The notes below the pieces were generated by a model. That model made no database searches. It saw only the letters and a list, made by a program, of their open reading frames with translations, and was not told the origin of the DNA. This document shows, one piece after another, positions 1 through 9,558 of a stretch of 64,000 bases of DNA (positions are counted from its first letter, which is position 1; each line of letters starts with the position of its first letter). Location: NCBI RefSeq assembly GCF_001458175.1, contig NZ_CYPW01000040.1, positions 63,800-127,799 on the forward strand. Direction: 5' to 3'. A program made the translations under genes and the position numbers. This DNA is from Shimia marina. GTDB lineage: Bacteria > Pseudomonadota > Alphaproteobacteria > Rhodobacterales > Rhodobacteraceae.

Positions 1-2
1 AA

Positions 3-1331
3 AGCGGGCTGAGTGGCAAGGTGAGCGTCGCTGTGGCTCGTCAGGGGAGTGCGTCAGTGCTTGAGGGGCATCAGGCCGCATCCGGGCAGCCCCCCGCAAG
101 TGTGACCAAGGTGCTTACGGCGCTTTATGCGCTGCACTATCTGGGCCCTTCACACCGGTTCATCACGAGCCTTGTTGCGGTTGGTGACGTGAGCAATGGG
201 GTGTTGCGGGGCGATCTTGTGCTGCGCGGCGGGGGGGATCCCACGCTGGACACCAATGGTCTTGCTGATCTTGCGCGCACATTGAAGGCTGCGGGCATCC
301 GTGAGGTGAAAGGGCAGTTTCTTGTCTGGGGCGGCGCGATGCCATCTGTGCGGCGGATTGATAAAAAGCAGCCTGATCATGCGGGGTATAATCCGGCGGT
401 GTCCGGTATGGCACTGAACTACAACCGGGTGCATTTTGAATGGAAACGCGCTGGCAGTGGCTATGCGGTCAGCATGGATGCGCGCAGTGATCGGTATCGT
501 CCTGATGTCACCATGGCGCAGATGAAAATCGCAAATCGCCAGCTGCCAGTTTACACCTATAAGTCACAGGGTGGGCGTGACCAGTGGACGGTGGCCAGCG
601 GCGCCTTGGGCAAGGGGGGCGCGCGGTGGCTGCCTGTGCGGGAGCCTGAAATCTACGCTGGTGAGGTTTTCAGAACTCTGGCGCGGGCACATGGCATCGT
701 GATGAAGGCGCCGAAAAAGGCCAATGGTGCGCCGCGTGGTGTGGTCGTGGCGCGGCATCAAAGTGCTGATCTGCGGACCATATTGAAAGGCATGCTGAAG
801 TATTCCACCAATTTGACCGCCGAAATGGTTGGCATGGCGGCCACGCAGGCGCGTGGCACGCCGTTTACAACCCTCAAAACCTCGGCGGGGGCGATGAACC
901 GCTGGGCCCGGGATCATCTGGGTATGCAGGATGCGGCTTTGGTGGACCATTCGGGATTAGGAGAGGCTTCTCGGTTACGTGCGGATGAGATGGCATTGAT
1001 GTTGGCGCGGGCTGGGCAGCAGGCGGTGTTGCGCCCGATTTTGAAGGTCATTCCTTTGCGTGATGCCAATGGCCGGGTAAACAAGAACCATCCCATCAAA
1101 GTGAAGGCCAAAACAGGCACGCTGCATTTTGTGAGCGCGCTGGCTGGCTATGCGACAGCTGCGGACGGAGGCGAATTGGCGTTTGCGATCTTTGAGGCAG
1201 ATGTCAGTGCGCGCAACAGGCTGATTGGTGCCGATCGGGAGAGGCCGAAAGGTGCACGCAGTTGGAATGGGCGTGCGAAGAAGCTTCAACAGAAGCTGAT
1301 TGAGCGCTGGAGCACGGTTTACGGAGCTTAG
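3..1331 (+). CDS. dacB: D-alanyl-D-alanine carboxypeptidase/endopeptidase (PBP4 type), 5' truncated
   Basis: Periplasmic serine peptidase that trims or cleaves peptidoglycan cross-links. All three penicillin-binding motifs are visible: SVTK (SxxK nucleophile) near the start of the visible part, STN (SxN) about two thirds in, and KTG close to the C-terminus. A GTG at 21 could be read as a start. However, the frame stays open to the window edge and SxxK would then lie only about 28 residues in, earlier than in complete PBP4 proteins, and no signal peptide is present. I therefore treat it as cut by the window edge. Peptidase family S13 is established knowledge; the exact activity (DacB-like) is inferred. 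Confidence 0.9.
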   Translation, partial: SGLSGKVSVAVARQGSASVLEGHQAASGQPPASVTKVLTALYALHYLGPSHRFITSLVAVGDVSNGVLRGDLVLRGGGDPTLDTNGLADLARTLKAAGIREVKGQFLVWGGAMPSVRRIDKKQPDHAGYNPAVSGMALNYNRVHFEWKRAGSGYAVSMDARSDRYRPDVTMAQMKIANRQLPVYTYKSQGGRDQWTVASGALGKGGARWLPVREPEIYAGEVFRTLARAHGIVMKAPKKANGAPRGVVVARHQSADLRTILKGMLKYSTNLTAEMVGMAATQARGTPFTTLKTSAGAMNRWARDHLGMQDAALVDHSGLGEASRLRADEMALMLARAGQQAVLRPILKVIPLRDANGRVNKNHPIKVKAKTGTLHFVSALAGYATAADGGELAFAIFEADVSARNRLIGADRERPKGARSWNGRAKKLQQKLIERWSTVYGA

Positions 1332-1568
1332 TCAAAAAAATTCAACTCAGCCTTGTAAAATTGGTGTTTTAAGGGGCTGGTGCGACATTTTGGCTTGAAT
1401 TTCTGGACAAAGATACGAACTGATGGCTGCCGGTATCGCGACGGTGCCAAATGTTGGGGCACGCGGCGAGCGGCGTTCTGGCAAGGGTTCGGTAACCAGT
1501 TTTCGTTAGGACATGGAAAATTGCTCACACCTCCAAAAGTTGGAGGGCAAGGTGCGAAACGGCGCGGC

Positions 1569-3158
1569 ATGGAATTCGACTTCCCAAATCCTCATGATCT
1601 TCTGGATGCCATTTCGGTGGGTATCTTCTTGCTGCAGGTCTGTGACGACGGGATGCCGCGGTATATTGCCATCAATGACATCGGGGCAGCCCGCATTCGA
1701 AAGACCAAAGACGAGGTGCTTGGCAAAACAGCCCTGGAAATCTTTGGTGGCTCAATGGGGGAACGTGCCTTGGCGCAGCATTTGCGTGTTGTTGCCGCTG
1801 CGGAGACCACGACCTATAACACGGTGCTTCCGTTTCCTAAGCGGGTGATGGATATGCGCACCACGCTGACGCCGATCTTTGATGCAAGCGGCAAGCTCAC
1901 GCATCTGCTGGGAACGGCATTGGATGTCACATCAGAGCGCGAGAGAGATACGGCGCTGGAGCTCACGAGACTTGCCAAGGAAAAGGCGGAGCAGGCGGGG
2001 CAGGCAAAAGAGCAGTTCCTTGCCAATATGAGCCATGAGATCCGCACGCCGATGAATGGCATTCTTGGCATGTGTGAGTTGTTGCGTGAAACTGATCTGG
2101 ATGGGACGCAGAGCCTCTATGCGGGTACGATCTTCAATTCTGCGAATGCGCTTTTGGGGATTGTGAATGATGTTTTGGATTTCTCTAAAATTCAGTCTGG
2201 CAAAGCCTCTCTGAAGGAGGTGCCGTTTTCGTTGCTGGATGTTGTGATGGATGTGACCACGCTTTTGCGCACCAGAACAGATGGAAAGGGGCTGGCGCTT
2301 TATGTTGATTATGCCCCGACGGTGCCAACCACGTATCTTGGTGATGCCAGCAAGATCCGGCAGATATTGCTCAACTTGCTGGGCAATGCGATCAAGTTTA
2401 CGGACAAAGGCCATATCGTGGTCAAGGTGGAGCGAGACGCCGAAGATGAGGCGTTTGTGCTGTTGTCTGTGACAGACACAGGTCCAGGTATTGAAGAGAC
2501 GCGTCGCGAGGAGATTTTCTCGGCCTTTGCGCAAGTGGACGGTCCCTCCCATCGCAAGGAAGAAGGCACTGGGCTAGGCTTGGCCATTACGCAGGCTTTG
2601 GTTGAGTTGATGTCTGGACGTGTGGACGTGGTGTCGGAAGTAGGGGTGGGATCAACCTTTACCGCTCGGGTGGCGTTGCAAGGGACCGATGCTCAAGTAG
2701 AAGCACTCATACATGACCCTGATACCGTGGCGGCGGCATCCGTTCACGACACAGTGCCGATTGCCAAGGTCACGCGCCCCACTGCGCCTGCGTTGGCTGG
2801 CGTGCGTGTGTTGGTTGCTGAAGACAATCGCACCAATCAACTGGTGGTGCAAAAGATGTTGGGGCAAACGGGTGCGGATGTGCAGATTGTGCCCAATGGG
2901 CAAGCCGCCGTTGACGCTTATCAAAAAGAGGGCTGGGACATGATCCTGATGGATTTGTCTATGCCGATCATGGGCGGTTTGGAAGCGACCCGTGTCATTC
3001 GTCAATTTGAGAAAGACACGGGCCGGGACGCCTGCCGGATTGTGGCTTTGACGGCAAATGCACAGCCCCGCGATGCTGTGGCCTGTCGGGAGGCCGGAAT
3101 GGATGAATTCCTGACCAAGCCGTTTCGCAAAGACGAGCTTTTTGCGGTTATCTCATAA
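1569..3158 (+). CDS. Hybrid sensor histidine kinase/response regulator (PAS-HisKA-HATPase-REC)
   Basis: About 529 aa. An N-terminal PAS-like segment is followed by a HisKA dimerisation helix with the phospho-acceptor His (NMSHEIRTP, about H156), an HATPase domain with N-box (NLLGNAIKF) and G-boxes (DTGPGI, GTGLGLAI), and a C-terminal receiver with the acceptor Asp in MDLSMP (about D462) and a conserved Lys in TKPF. No transmembrane segment is evident, so it is probably a cytosolic or PAS-sensing kinase. The frame is open further upstream to 1380, but that stretch reads like non-coding DNA, so ATG 1569 was chosen. No cognate regulator or output gene is adjacent; the signal is unknown. An intrinsic terminator follows directly. 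Confidence 0.88.
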   Translation: MEFDFPNPHDLLDAISVGIFLLQVCDDGMPRYIAINDIGAARIRKTKDEVLGKTALEIFGGSMGERALAQHLRVVAAAETTTYNTVLPFPKRVMDMRTTLTPIFDASGKLTHLLGTALDVTSERERDTALELTRLAKEKAEQAGQAKEQFLANMSHEIRTPMNGILGMCELLRETDLDGTQSLYAGTIFNSANALLGIVNDVLDFSKIQSGKASLKEVPFSLLDVVMDVTTLLRTRTDGKGLALYVDYAPTVPTTYLGDASKIRQILLNLLGNAIKFTDKGHIVVKVERDAEDEAFVLLSVTDTGPGIEETRREEIFSAFAQVDGPSHRKEEGTGLGLAITQALVELMSGRVDVVSEVGVGSTFTARVALQGTDAQVEALIHDPDTVAAASVHDTVPIAKVTRPTAPALAGVRVLVAEDNRTNQLVVQKMLGQTGADVQIVPNGQAAVDAYQKEGWDMILMDLSMPIMGGLEATRVIRQFEKDTGRDACRIVALTANAQPRDAVACREAGMDEFLTKPFRKDELFAVIS

Positions 3159-3160
3159 AA

Positions 3161-3191
3161 AACGCGCCCGGATCGGGGCGCGTTGGTTTTT
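3161..3191 (+). terminator. Intrinsic terminator of the hybrid kinase gene
   Basis: Perfect 9-bp stem (3161-3169 with 3176-3184), 6-nt loop, then a run of five T at 3187-3191. It lies 2 nt after the kinase stop codon. Confidence 0.8.
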
Positions 3192-3212
3192 GCTTTAACG
3201 GCAGACGTTTGC

Positions 3213-3635
3213 TTAGGTCATATGGCGGGCGCGGGCGCCACGTTCGATGGCCGCCGCGTGCAACCGGTCGATATCCAGCTCATAGCGGATTTCCTCTAGA
3301 ATGCGCAGCTCTGGTTCCTGAAGCGTGCCATCGGCTGCGGCAACGTCACAGGCCAACGCATAGGCGGTTTCATAGAGGTGTTCGGGCAGATCATGGCGCA
3401 CGAGGCCAAAGAGAGCGGAAAGGCCGTCTTCTTGTTCAAACAGGTCAAAGACCATTTGGCTGATGTGTTTCAACCGGTCGATGTCATACTCACCAAACAC
3501 TGGCAGGTTGTTCACAGCCACCTGGATTTTGACCAGTTCTGCGGTGCGGATGTTCTCATCTGAGGCCGAAACGGCGATCATCACCGCCACCAGACAATCC
3601 TGCGGGGTGAGCGTTGTTGGGGTCTTATCCGGCAC
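3213..3635 (-). CDS. TerB-like (tellurite resistance TerB family) protein
   Basis: 140 aa, all-helical acidic protein resembling the TerB/DjlA N-terminal fold: repeated acidic helices, with an ADGTLQEPELRILEEI segment typical of the second half of this domain. Start chosen at GTG 3635 because AAGGA sits 7 nt upstream. The frame stays open further upstream through 3824, into the divergent lysK gene, but that extension does not look like protein. TerB-like domains are often found in stress or metal-response proteins; the specific function is unknown. No other ter gene is nearby, so a role in tellurite resistance is not supported by context. Confidence 0.75.
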   Translation of the reverse strand: MPDKTPTTLTPQDCLVAVMIAVSASDENIRTAELVKIQVAVNNLPVFGEYDIDRLKHISQMVFDLFEQEDGLSALFGLVRHDLPEHLYETAYALACDVAAADGTLQEPELRILEEIRYELDIDRLHAAAIERGARARHMT

Positions 3636-3778
3636 GGGGGCATCCTTTGAAATAACCTTGTTGCGGTGCAGAATATTGACTGACAGGGCAAGGAGCAATA
3701 GGAAGCGGCGGATTGTCGGGCGCAATGAGGCGCTTGGCATGATTTTGCTGAAACCAATCCCGACATCGGAGATGGACA

Positions 3779-5428
3779 ATGTCTGACCTGCGCGACGCAG
3801 CCCTCGTATCCAAAGCCTGGCCATTTGAAGAAGCGCGCAAGCTTCTCAAACGCTACGCAAAGGGCGCGCCGGAAAAGGGCTATGTTCTGTTTGAAACCGG
3901 CTATGGCCCTTCTGGTCTGCCGCATATCGGGACATTTGGCGAAGTCGCCCGGACCACGATGATCAAAGTGGCCTTTGAGGCGATCAGCGACATCCCAACC
4001 AAGCTGATCTGCTTCTCTGACGATTTAGACGGGCTGCGGAAAGTGCCGTCGAATGTACCAAACCCCAATACGCTTGAGCCTTATCTGCAGATGCCTCTGA
4101 CGGCTGTGCCTGATCCGTTTGGCACCCATGACAGCTTTGGTGAGCACAACAACGCCATGCTGCGCCGGTTCCTAGACACTTTTGGCTTTGAATATGACTT
4201 CTACTCGGCGCGGGAATTTTACAAATCCGGTCAGTTTGACGAGGTGCTGAAACGTGCGGTGGACAACTATGACGCCATCATGGCGATCATGTTGAAATCC
4301 CTGCGTGAAGAGCGCGCGGCCACCTATTCGATCTTCCTGCCGCTGCACCCGGAAACCGGCCGTGTGCTGTACGTGCCGATGAAAAAGGTCTGTGCAGAGA
4401 CCTACACCGTCACCTTTGACGATGAAGACGGCAAAGAATGGACCGTGCCGGTGACCGGCGGCAATGTGAAGCTGCAGTGGAAGCCGGATTTCGGGGCACG
4501 CTGGGCCGCGCTGGGCGTGGACTTTGAGATGTATGGCAAGGAGCATGCCACCAACGAAAAGATCTATGATGCGATCTGTCGCGCTTTGGGCGGACGTGCG
4601 CCAAACCACTTCTCCTACGAGTTGTTCCTGGATGAAAACGGGCAGAAGATTTCCAAGTCTTCTGGCAATGGCGTGTCGATTGATCAGTGGCTGACTTATG
4701 CCTCTACTGAAAGTCTTGCGTATTTCATGTACCAGAAGCCCAAGACAGCAAAGCGCATGCATTTTGATGTGATCCCCAAGGCGGTAGATGAGTATCACCA
4801 GCAGTTGCGCGCCTATCATGGGCAAGACATTAAGGCGCAGCTCAACAATCCGGTCTGGCACATTCACGGGGGTGACGTGCCGCAGTCAGATATGGTGGTG
4901 CCCTATTCGATGCTGCTCAATATTGCCTCGGTGTCAAACGCAGAGGACAAAGAGACGCTCTGGGGTTTCATCCAGAAATATGCGCCAGAGGCAACCGCAG
5001 AGACCCATCCAGGTATGGATGCAGCGGCAGGCCATGCTGTGCGCTATTTCAATGATTTTGTGAAGCCTGCAAAAACCTATCGTGCGCCCACAGATCAGGA
5101 GCGCGCGGCGCTGGAAGATTTGGCTGGCGCTTTGAGTTCTGCAGAAACCGCTCTGGCGGTGATTGCGGCCAAAAACGCGTTGGTGGGCAATGAGGAACCG
5201 CTACCAGAGCCTGATTTTGGTGATGAGGAATTCCTGCAGTCCATCGTTTTTGCGATTGGTAAAACCCATAAATTTGATCCGCTGAGGGATTGGTTCAAGG
5301 CCATTTATGAGGTGCTTCTGGGGGCCTCACAGGGGCCGCGCTTTGGGGGCTTCATTGCGCTTTATGGCGTGGAAGACACCGTGGCCCTGATCCATAAGGC
5401 GCTCGCTGGCGAACTTGTGGCTGGGTGA
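3779..5428 (+). CDS. lysK: Lysine--tRNA ligase, class I
   Basis: 549 aa cytosolic enzyme charging tRNA-Lys. It has the class I signature sequences: PHIG at residues 48-51 (HIGH motif) and KISKS at about 290-294 (KMSKS motif), and resembles the archaeal-type LysRS rather than the usual bacterial class II LysS. Length matches the family. ATG 3779 is preceded by a weak GGAG. Class I LysRS is known in archaea, spirochaetes and many Alphaproteobacteria including Rhodobacterales, which supports the taxonomic reading. It is a single gene ended by a terminator at 5476. Confidence 0.95.
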   Translation: MSDLRDAALVSKAWPFEEARKLLKRYAKGAPEKGYVLFETGYGPSGLPHIGTFGEVARTTMIKVAFEAISDIPTKLICFSDDLDGLRKVPSNVPNPNTLEPYLQMPLTAVPDPFGTHDSFGEHNNAMLRRFLDTFGFEYDFYSAREFYKSGQFDEVLKRAVDNYDAIMAIMLKSLREERAATYSIFLPLHPETGRVLYVPMKKVCAETYTVTFDDEDGKEWTVPVTGGNVKLQWKPDFGARWAALGVDFEMYGKEHATNEKIYDAICRALGGRAPNHFSYELFLDENGQKISKSSGNGVSIDQWLTYASTESLAYFMYQKPKTAKRMHFDVIPKAVDEYHQQLRAYHGQDIKAQLNNPVWHIHGGDVPQSDMVVPYSMLLNIASVSNAEDKETLWGFIQKYAPEATAETHPGMDAAAGHAVRYFNDFVKPAKTYRAPTDQERAALEDLAGALSSAETALAVIAAKNALVGNEEPLPEPDFGDEEFLQSIVFAIGKTHKFDPLRDWFKAIYEVLLGASQGPRFGGFIALYGVEDTVALIHKALAGELVAG

Positions 5429-5475
5429 TGCGGCGTTGATTCAGCGGACTGCGCCTGCGGGCGCAGACAGATTTC

Positions 5476-5509
5476 ACAAGGCCCCGTTTTGCGGGGCCTT
5501 GTCCATTTT
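5476..5509 (+). terminator. Intrinsic terminator after lysK
   Basis: Stem of 11 bp (5476-5486 with 5492-5502) around a 5-nt loop, followed by a weak T-rich stretch. Located about 50 nt after the lysK stop. Confidence 0.65.
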
Positions 5510-5582
5510 GAGGTTGGTGTGACGCTGATGTTTTGATCTGGTTTCCTGTTGAAGGCGTATCTTCAGCAAGGGAGGAAAGATC

Positions 5583-6014
5583 ATGAAACATGTGTTACTG
5601 GCCCTTGTGGTTGTGATGGAGTTTTCTCGCAGTGGGTTTGCTCAGGCGCAGGTCTCGCGTCAGGAGATGGGCGCAGCGGCTGATATTCAGGCGGTGATCA
5701 GCGCACAGATGGACGCTTTTCGCGGAGATGATTTTGTGCAGGCCTTCAGTTTCGCAGCGGAAAACATTCAACGTCTGTTTGGGACGTCGGAGAATTTCGC
5801 TGTGATGGTAAAGCGGGGCTACCCGATGGTGCACCGTGCGGAGGATGTGCGGTTTGGTGCGTTGCGCCCTGACGGTAATGCGCTGTGGCAGCGGGTTTTG
5901 ATACGCGATGCCCAAGGTGTTGTGCATGTGCTGGAGTATCTGATGATCAGTGATGGGGAGAGCTGGCGCATTGCGACGGTACAGCTTTTGCCGCCATCAG
6001 ATGTGGGAGCGTGA
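5583..6014 (+). CDS. DUF4864 family secreted protein
   Basis: 143 aa. An N-terminal hydrophobic segment ending at about GFAQA looks like a signal peptide. The mature part (IQAVISAQMDAFRGDD..., ...GYPMVHR..., ...YLMISDGESWRI) has the NTF2/SnoaL-like feel of DUF4864, a family common in Rhodobacteraceae and of unknown function. A strong RBS (GGGAGGAAAG) precedes ATG 5583. It is monocistronic, convergent with the EamA gene. The periplasmic location is inferred from the signal peptide. Confidence 0.8.
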   Translation: MKHVLLALVVVMEFSRSGFAQAQVSRQEMGAAADIQAVISAQMDAFRGDDFVQAFSFAAENIQRLFGTSENFAVMVKRGYPMVHRAEDVRFGALRPDGNALWQRVLIRDAQGVVHVLEYLMISDGESWRIATVQLLPPSDVGA

Positions 6015-6051
6015 CCGGGGTGTTGGCTACGTAAGTCATTGAGGTGATATG

Positions 6052-6942
6052 TTACTTTGACGCGTGGCGTGCCTCTCGCCAAACCAGAATGGCTGCGGCG
6101 CAGAGGATGAGTGCTGTGCCGATCCAGCTCACGCGGTCGGGAATTACACCGAAGATGATGGCATCATAGAGCGCCGCGAAGGCCAGAGCGGCGTAGAAAA
6201 ACGGCGCGACAAAGCTGGCGTCGGCGAGACGCATGGCATTGATGAAACAGGTTTGCGCAGTGGCCATCAAGAGCCCGATGCCTGCAAGCCCTGCCCATTG
6301 AGCGGGCGTGGGAGTTTGCCAGACAAAAATCACCACAGCAGAGGCGATGGTGAGTCCCAGCGCGTTGTTGATCAGCAGGATTTGAAAAGGGCGCTCCCGG
6401 CCCGTGAGTTTTTTCATGAAGATGACCTCGCCGCCCAAAAAACAAGCCGCGCAGAGGGCCAGAATGGCGCCAAGTTCCAGCGCGCCTGCACCGGGGCGGG
6501 TGAGGACCATGGCCCCCGTGAAGGCCAGTGCGGCGGAGCCCCAGCGCCATGGGCCGATCTTTTCGCCCAAAAAAGGAATCGCGAGCAACATGCCCACCAC
6601 AGGGTTGAGGAAGCTGATCGCGGTGGCGTCTGAAAGTGGGATAAAGGCGGCGGCTGCGAACATGAGTGTCACACCGCCCCAGCCCAGAGAAGATCGGCCG
6701 ATATGCAGCTTCCAATTGGGGCGTTGCAGTGTAGGTCGTAGGATCATCGCCGCAGTTGCAAAGCCCAGAAAGGCAAACAGGAACCGCCCGTGGCTGATCT
6801 GTAGCGGGTGCATCGCAGGGCCCAGCGTGCCTGTGCCGAGCGCCTTGGCCAGCAGTGTTGTGCCAGCGACAAAGGCGGAGGCCAAAAGGGTCAACCCAGC
6901 AGCGAGCGGCGGGTTTTGGGAGGTCGCGGCATTATTATCCAT
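6052..6942 (-). CDS. DMT-superfamily (EamA) transporter
   Basis: About 296 aa, ten predicted hydrophobic segments in two five-helix EamA repeats. A Pro-X-Leu-X-Gly-Glu-Lys type loop (FLGEKIGPWRW) lies between helices, as in drug/metabolite exporters. The substrate cannot be told from sequence. Start ATG 6942 was chosen because the 29 codons upstream in the same frame look non-coding; no clear RBS is seen at either start. It diverges from the argD leader, so 6943-7089 must hold promoters for both directions. Confidence 0.85.
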   Translation of the reverse strand: MDNNAATSQNPPLAAGLTLLASAFVAGTTLLAKALGTGTLGPAMHPLQISHGRFLFAFLGFATAAMILRPTLQRPNWKLHIGRSSLGWGGVTLMFAAAAFIPLSDATAISFLNPVVGMLLAIPFLGEKIGPWRWGSAALAFTGAMVLTRPGAGALELGAILALCAACFLGGEVIFMKKLTGRERPFQILLINNALGLTIASAVVIFVWQTPTPAQWAGLAGIGLLMATAQTCFINAMRLADASFVAPFFYAALAFAALYDAIIFGVIPDRVSWIGTALILCAAAILVWREARHASK

Positions 6943-7089
6943 GCTGGTGTTATGGGGGGTGTTGGCAGGGGGAGCAAGGTGTCGGAAATCATGCCCGATT
7001 TGGTGACCTCTTTGCGCAAAAAGCGCCAAAATGCGCCGTATCGAAATATAGGGGTTCCCATTTGGATGTTTTCATTCTAGGGAGGACAC

Positions 7090-7143
7090 ATGATCAAACG
7101 CTGCGATATCCTTCACCTGCGACGCCGACGCCTGACCGCGTAA
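7090..7143 (+). CDS. Putative arginine leader peptide upstream of argD
   Basis: 17-codon ORF encoding MIKRCDILHLRRRRLTA, with a near-consensus Shine-Dalgarno (AGGGAGGA, 7079-7086) 3 nt before ATG 7090. Codons 11-14 are CGA CGC CGA CGC, four consecutive Arg, and a fifth Arg is at position 4. It ends 113 nt before argD, an arginine biosynthesis gene. Such end-product-codon runs are the hallmark of ribosome-mediated attenuation leaders (trp, his, ilv). Two of the Arg codons are CGA, which could accentuate stalling. I know of no described leader for argD in this group; expression and function are inference from sequence alone. Confidence 0.6.
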   Translation: MIKRCDILHLRRRRLTA

Positions 7144-7256
7144 CCGGCCCTTGATCTCTTGCGCCACAAACTGGCGCAAACATTCTCAAAAACATTGACG
7201 CAAACGCCTCCTGTGATGCAGTCACTGAGGCTCATGATCTAAAGAGGAAGATCGAT
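7144..7256 (+). promoter_or_regulatory. argD 5' leader with hairpins (candidate attenuator)
   Basis: Directly after the leader-peptide stop the RNA is C-rich and G-poor. It then forms a perfect 8-bp hairpin (7159-7166 with 7172-7179, loop CAAAC). A weaker stem occurs at 7207-7230, and a 5-bp stem GATCT/AGATC (7236-7240 with 7249-7253) places the argD Shine-Dalgarno AAAGAGGA in its loop. No U-tract follows the strong hairpin, so a classic intrinsic attenuator is not seen. Rho-dependent attenuation or RBS masking would fit better. All of this is inference from base pairing. Confidence 0.45.
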
Positions 7257-8438
7257 ATGATCCCGTCTATTTTGCCGACGTACAACCGCGCCCCGCTCAC
7301 TTTTGAGAGCGGTGAGGGAAGCTGGATGATCGAGGCGGATGGCCGACGTTTTCTGGATCTGGGCGCGGGTATTGCAGTGAACGTGCTTGGACATGCCAAT
7401 CCGGTGCTTGTTGAGGCGTTGACGGCGCAGGCGGGTAAGCTCTGGCATGTTTCAAATCTCTACAACATCACACAGCAACAGGCGCTTGCAGATAAGCTGG
7501 TGGCCAGCACATTTGCGGATACGGTGTTTTTCACAAATTCCGGCACAGAGTGCTGCGAGCTGGCGGTGAAAATGGCACGCAAATACTGGTACGATAAGGG
7601 GCAGCCCGAGCGCGTGGAGATCATCGCTTTTGAAGGGGCGTTTCATGGCCGCAGCTCCGCTGGTATCGCTGCGGCGGGTTCTGAGAAACTGGTTGCAGGC
7701 TTTGGCCCTTTATTGCCGGGCTTCCACCAGGTGCCTTGGGGGGATGTTGATGCGGCCGAAGCGCTGGTTGGTGACCAGACCGCGGCGATTATTGTCGAGC
7801 CGGTACAGGGGGAGGGCGGTATTCGCCCGCTGCCAGATGCGGATCTTAAGGCACTGCGGGCGCTCTGTGATGCGGCGGGCATTCTGCTGATCATGGATGA
7901 GGTGCAATGCGGTGTGGGCCGGACCGGCAAGCTTTTTGCCCATGAATGGGCCGGTGGGACACCAGATATCATGATGGTGGCCAAAGGCATTGGTGGCGGT
8001 TTTCCACTGGGCTGTGTTCTGGCGACGGAAGAGGCTGCAAGTGGCATGGTCGCAGGCACGCATGGGTCAACCTATGGCGGAAACCCCTTGGCCTGTGCCG
8101 TGGGTGGCGCGGTTATGGACATGGTCGCCAATGATGCATTTCTAGGCGAGGTGAACCGCAAATCCGGACTTTTGCGTCAGAAACTTGAAGGTCTGGTTGC
8201 GGCCCATCCGGAAGTGTTTGAAGAGGTACGCGGTGCAGGGCTCATGTTGGGGCTCAAATGCGCAAAAGTGACCTGTGGCGATGTGGTGGCTGCCGGGTAT
8301 GACAATGAGGTTGTGACGGTGCCAGCGGCGGACAATGTTGTGCGTCTGTTGCCGCCGTTGACAATCAGTGACGAGGAAATTGCCGAGGCCGTGGCGCGGC
8401 TGGAGAAGGCGGCGTCCCAGTTGGACGCAGGGAAATAA
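7257..8438 (+). CDS. argD: Acetylornithine aminotransferase
   Basis: 393 aa, PLP-dependent class III aminotransferase. It converts N-acetylglutamate semialdehyde to N-acetylornithine in arginine biosynthesis. The PLP-binding Lys lies in [12 protein letters not shown] (about K243), the cofactor Asp/Gln segment is [15 protein letters not shown], and [14 protein letters not shown] is typical of ArgD. RBS AAAGAGGAAG. It is followed after 11 nt by argF, so the pair is an arginine operon. The upstream Arg-rich leader peptide suggests control by arginyl-tRNA charging. It might also serve in lysine synthesis (DapC activity), as known for some ArgD enzymes. Confidence 0.93.
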   Translation: MIPSILPTYNRAPLTFESGEGSWMIEADGRRFLDLGAGIAVNVLGHANPVLVEALTAQAGKLWHVSNLYNITQQQALADKLVASTFADTVFFTNSGTECCELAVKMARKYWYDKGQPERVEIIAFEGAFHGRSSAGIAAAGSEKLVAGFGPLLPGFHQVPWGDVDAAEALVGDQTAAIIVEPVQGEGGIRPLPDADLKALRALCDAAGILLIMDEVQCGVGRTGKLFAHEWAGGTPDIMMVAKGIGGGFPLGCVLATEEAASGMVAGTHGSTYGGNPLACAVGGAVMDMVANDAFLGEVNRKSGLLRQKLEGLVAAHPEVFEEVRGAGLMLGLKCAKVTCGDVVAAGYDNEVVTVPAADNVVRLLPPLTISDEEIAEAVARLEKAASQLDAGK

Positions 8439-8449
8439 GGACCATAGCG

Positions 8450-9373
8450 ATGAAACATTTTCTGGATATCAACACCACCGATGTGGCCGACCTGCGCGGC
8501 ATGATTGAAAGCGCTAAGACCATCAAGAATGCGCGCAACGGACGCCCCAAGGGCGCGCTTGACGACGATCTTCCGCTGAAAGATCACATGGTGGCGCTTA
8601 TTTTTGAGAAGCCTTCAACGCGGACGCGTGTGAGCTTTGATGTGGGTGTGCGTCAGATGGGCGGGCGGACCATGGTGCTGTCAGGCTCAGAGATGCAGTT
8701 GGGTCATGGAGAAACTGTGGCGGACACGGCAAAGGTGTTGAGCCGCTATGTGGATCTGATCATGATCCGGACCTTTGAAGAGGCGACGCTGCTGGAGATG
8801 GCGGAAAATGCCACGGTTCCTGTGATCAATGGTCTGACCAACCGCACGCACCCTTGTCAGATCATGGCGGACATCCTGACCTTTGAAGAAAAGCGCGGCC
8901 CCATCGCGGGCAAAAAAGTGGTCTGGTCTGGGGACGGTAACAATGTGTTTGCCAGCTTTGCCCATGCGGCGGGGCAATTTGGCTTTGACTTGACCTTTAC
9001 TGGTCCGCAGACCCTCGACCCCGAAGCTCTGTTTATTGAAGAAGCGCGTGCCAAGGGCGTCAAGGTGGAGATCGAGCGCGATCCGATCAAGGCGGTACAG
9101 GGCGCTGATCTGGTGGTGACGGACACATGGGTGAGCATGCATGATGCGGCCTCCATGCGGGAGCGTCGGCACAATCAACTGCGCCCCTATCAGGTCAACG
9201 AAGATCTTATGAAAGAAGCTGCGGATGACGCGCTGTTCATGCACTGTCTGCCGGCGCATCGCAATGAAGAGGCCACTGACGCAGTGATGGATGGCCCGGC
9301 CTCTGTGATCTTTGATGAGGCGGAAAACCGGCTGCATGCGCAAAAGGCAGTAATGAAATGGTGTCTGACGTAA
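8450..9373 (+). CDS. argF: Ornithine carbamoyltransferase
   Basis: 307 aa cytosolic enzyme making citrulline from ornithine and carbamoyl phosphate. The carbamoyl-phosphate motif STRTR is at about residues 56-60 and the ornithine-binding HCLPAHR at about 265-271, both intact. Length is normal for an anabolic OTC. It starts 11 nt after argD with its own ATG and a terminator follows at 9400, giving a two-gene argDF operon. Confidence 0.96.
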   Translation: MKHFLDINTTDVADLRGMIESAKTIKNARNGRPKGALDDDLPLKDHMVALIFEKPSTRTRVSFDVGVRQMGGRTMVLSGSEMQLGHGETVADTAKVLSRYVDLIMIRTFEEATLLEMAENATVPVINGLTNRTHPCQIMADILTFEEKRGPIAGKKVVWSGDGNNVFASFAHAAGQFGFDLTFTGPQTLDPEALFIEEARAKGVKVEIERDPIKAVQGADLVVTDTWVSMHDAASMRERRHNQLRPYQVNEDLMKEAADDALFMHCLPAHRNEEATDAVMDGPASVIFDEAENRLHAQKAVMKWCLT

Positions 9374-9399
9374 CCCACTGTTGAGGCATCGCAAAACAG

Positions 9400-9429
9400 A
9401 AGGCGCGACCGCAGGGTGGCGCCTTTTTT
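9400..9429 (+). terminator. Intrinsic terminator of argDF
   Basis: 7-bp stem (9400-9406 with 9419-9425), 12-nt loop, six T at 9424-9429, 27 nt after the argF stop. Confidence 0.75.
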
Positions 9430-9558
9430 GCGTTCAGATCAGCGTGGTTTCGGGGGCTTCAATACCGTGGTGAACTTACGAAGGACCCAGATTGCCGCAG
9501 TTTTGCCTCAAACTATCCTTATTCAGCGGGCGGGACAGAAGCAGGGAGTGCGTTGGGG

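Noticed and set aside
1380-1568. N-terminal extension of the hybrid kinase
   Set aside because: The frame is open but the residues look like translated intergenic DNA, and PAS-like sequence begins only after ATG 1569.
7159-7179. Classic intrinsic attenuator after the Arg leader
   Set aside because: The hairpin is perfect but followed by A-rich sequence, not a U-run, so simple intrinsic termination is unlikely. Kept only as part of the leader finding.
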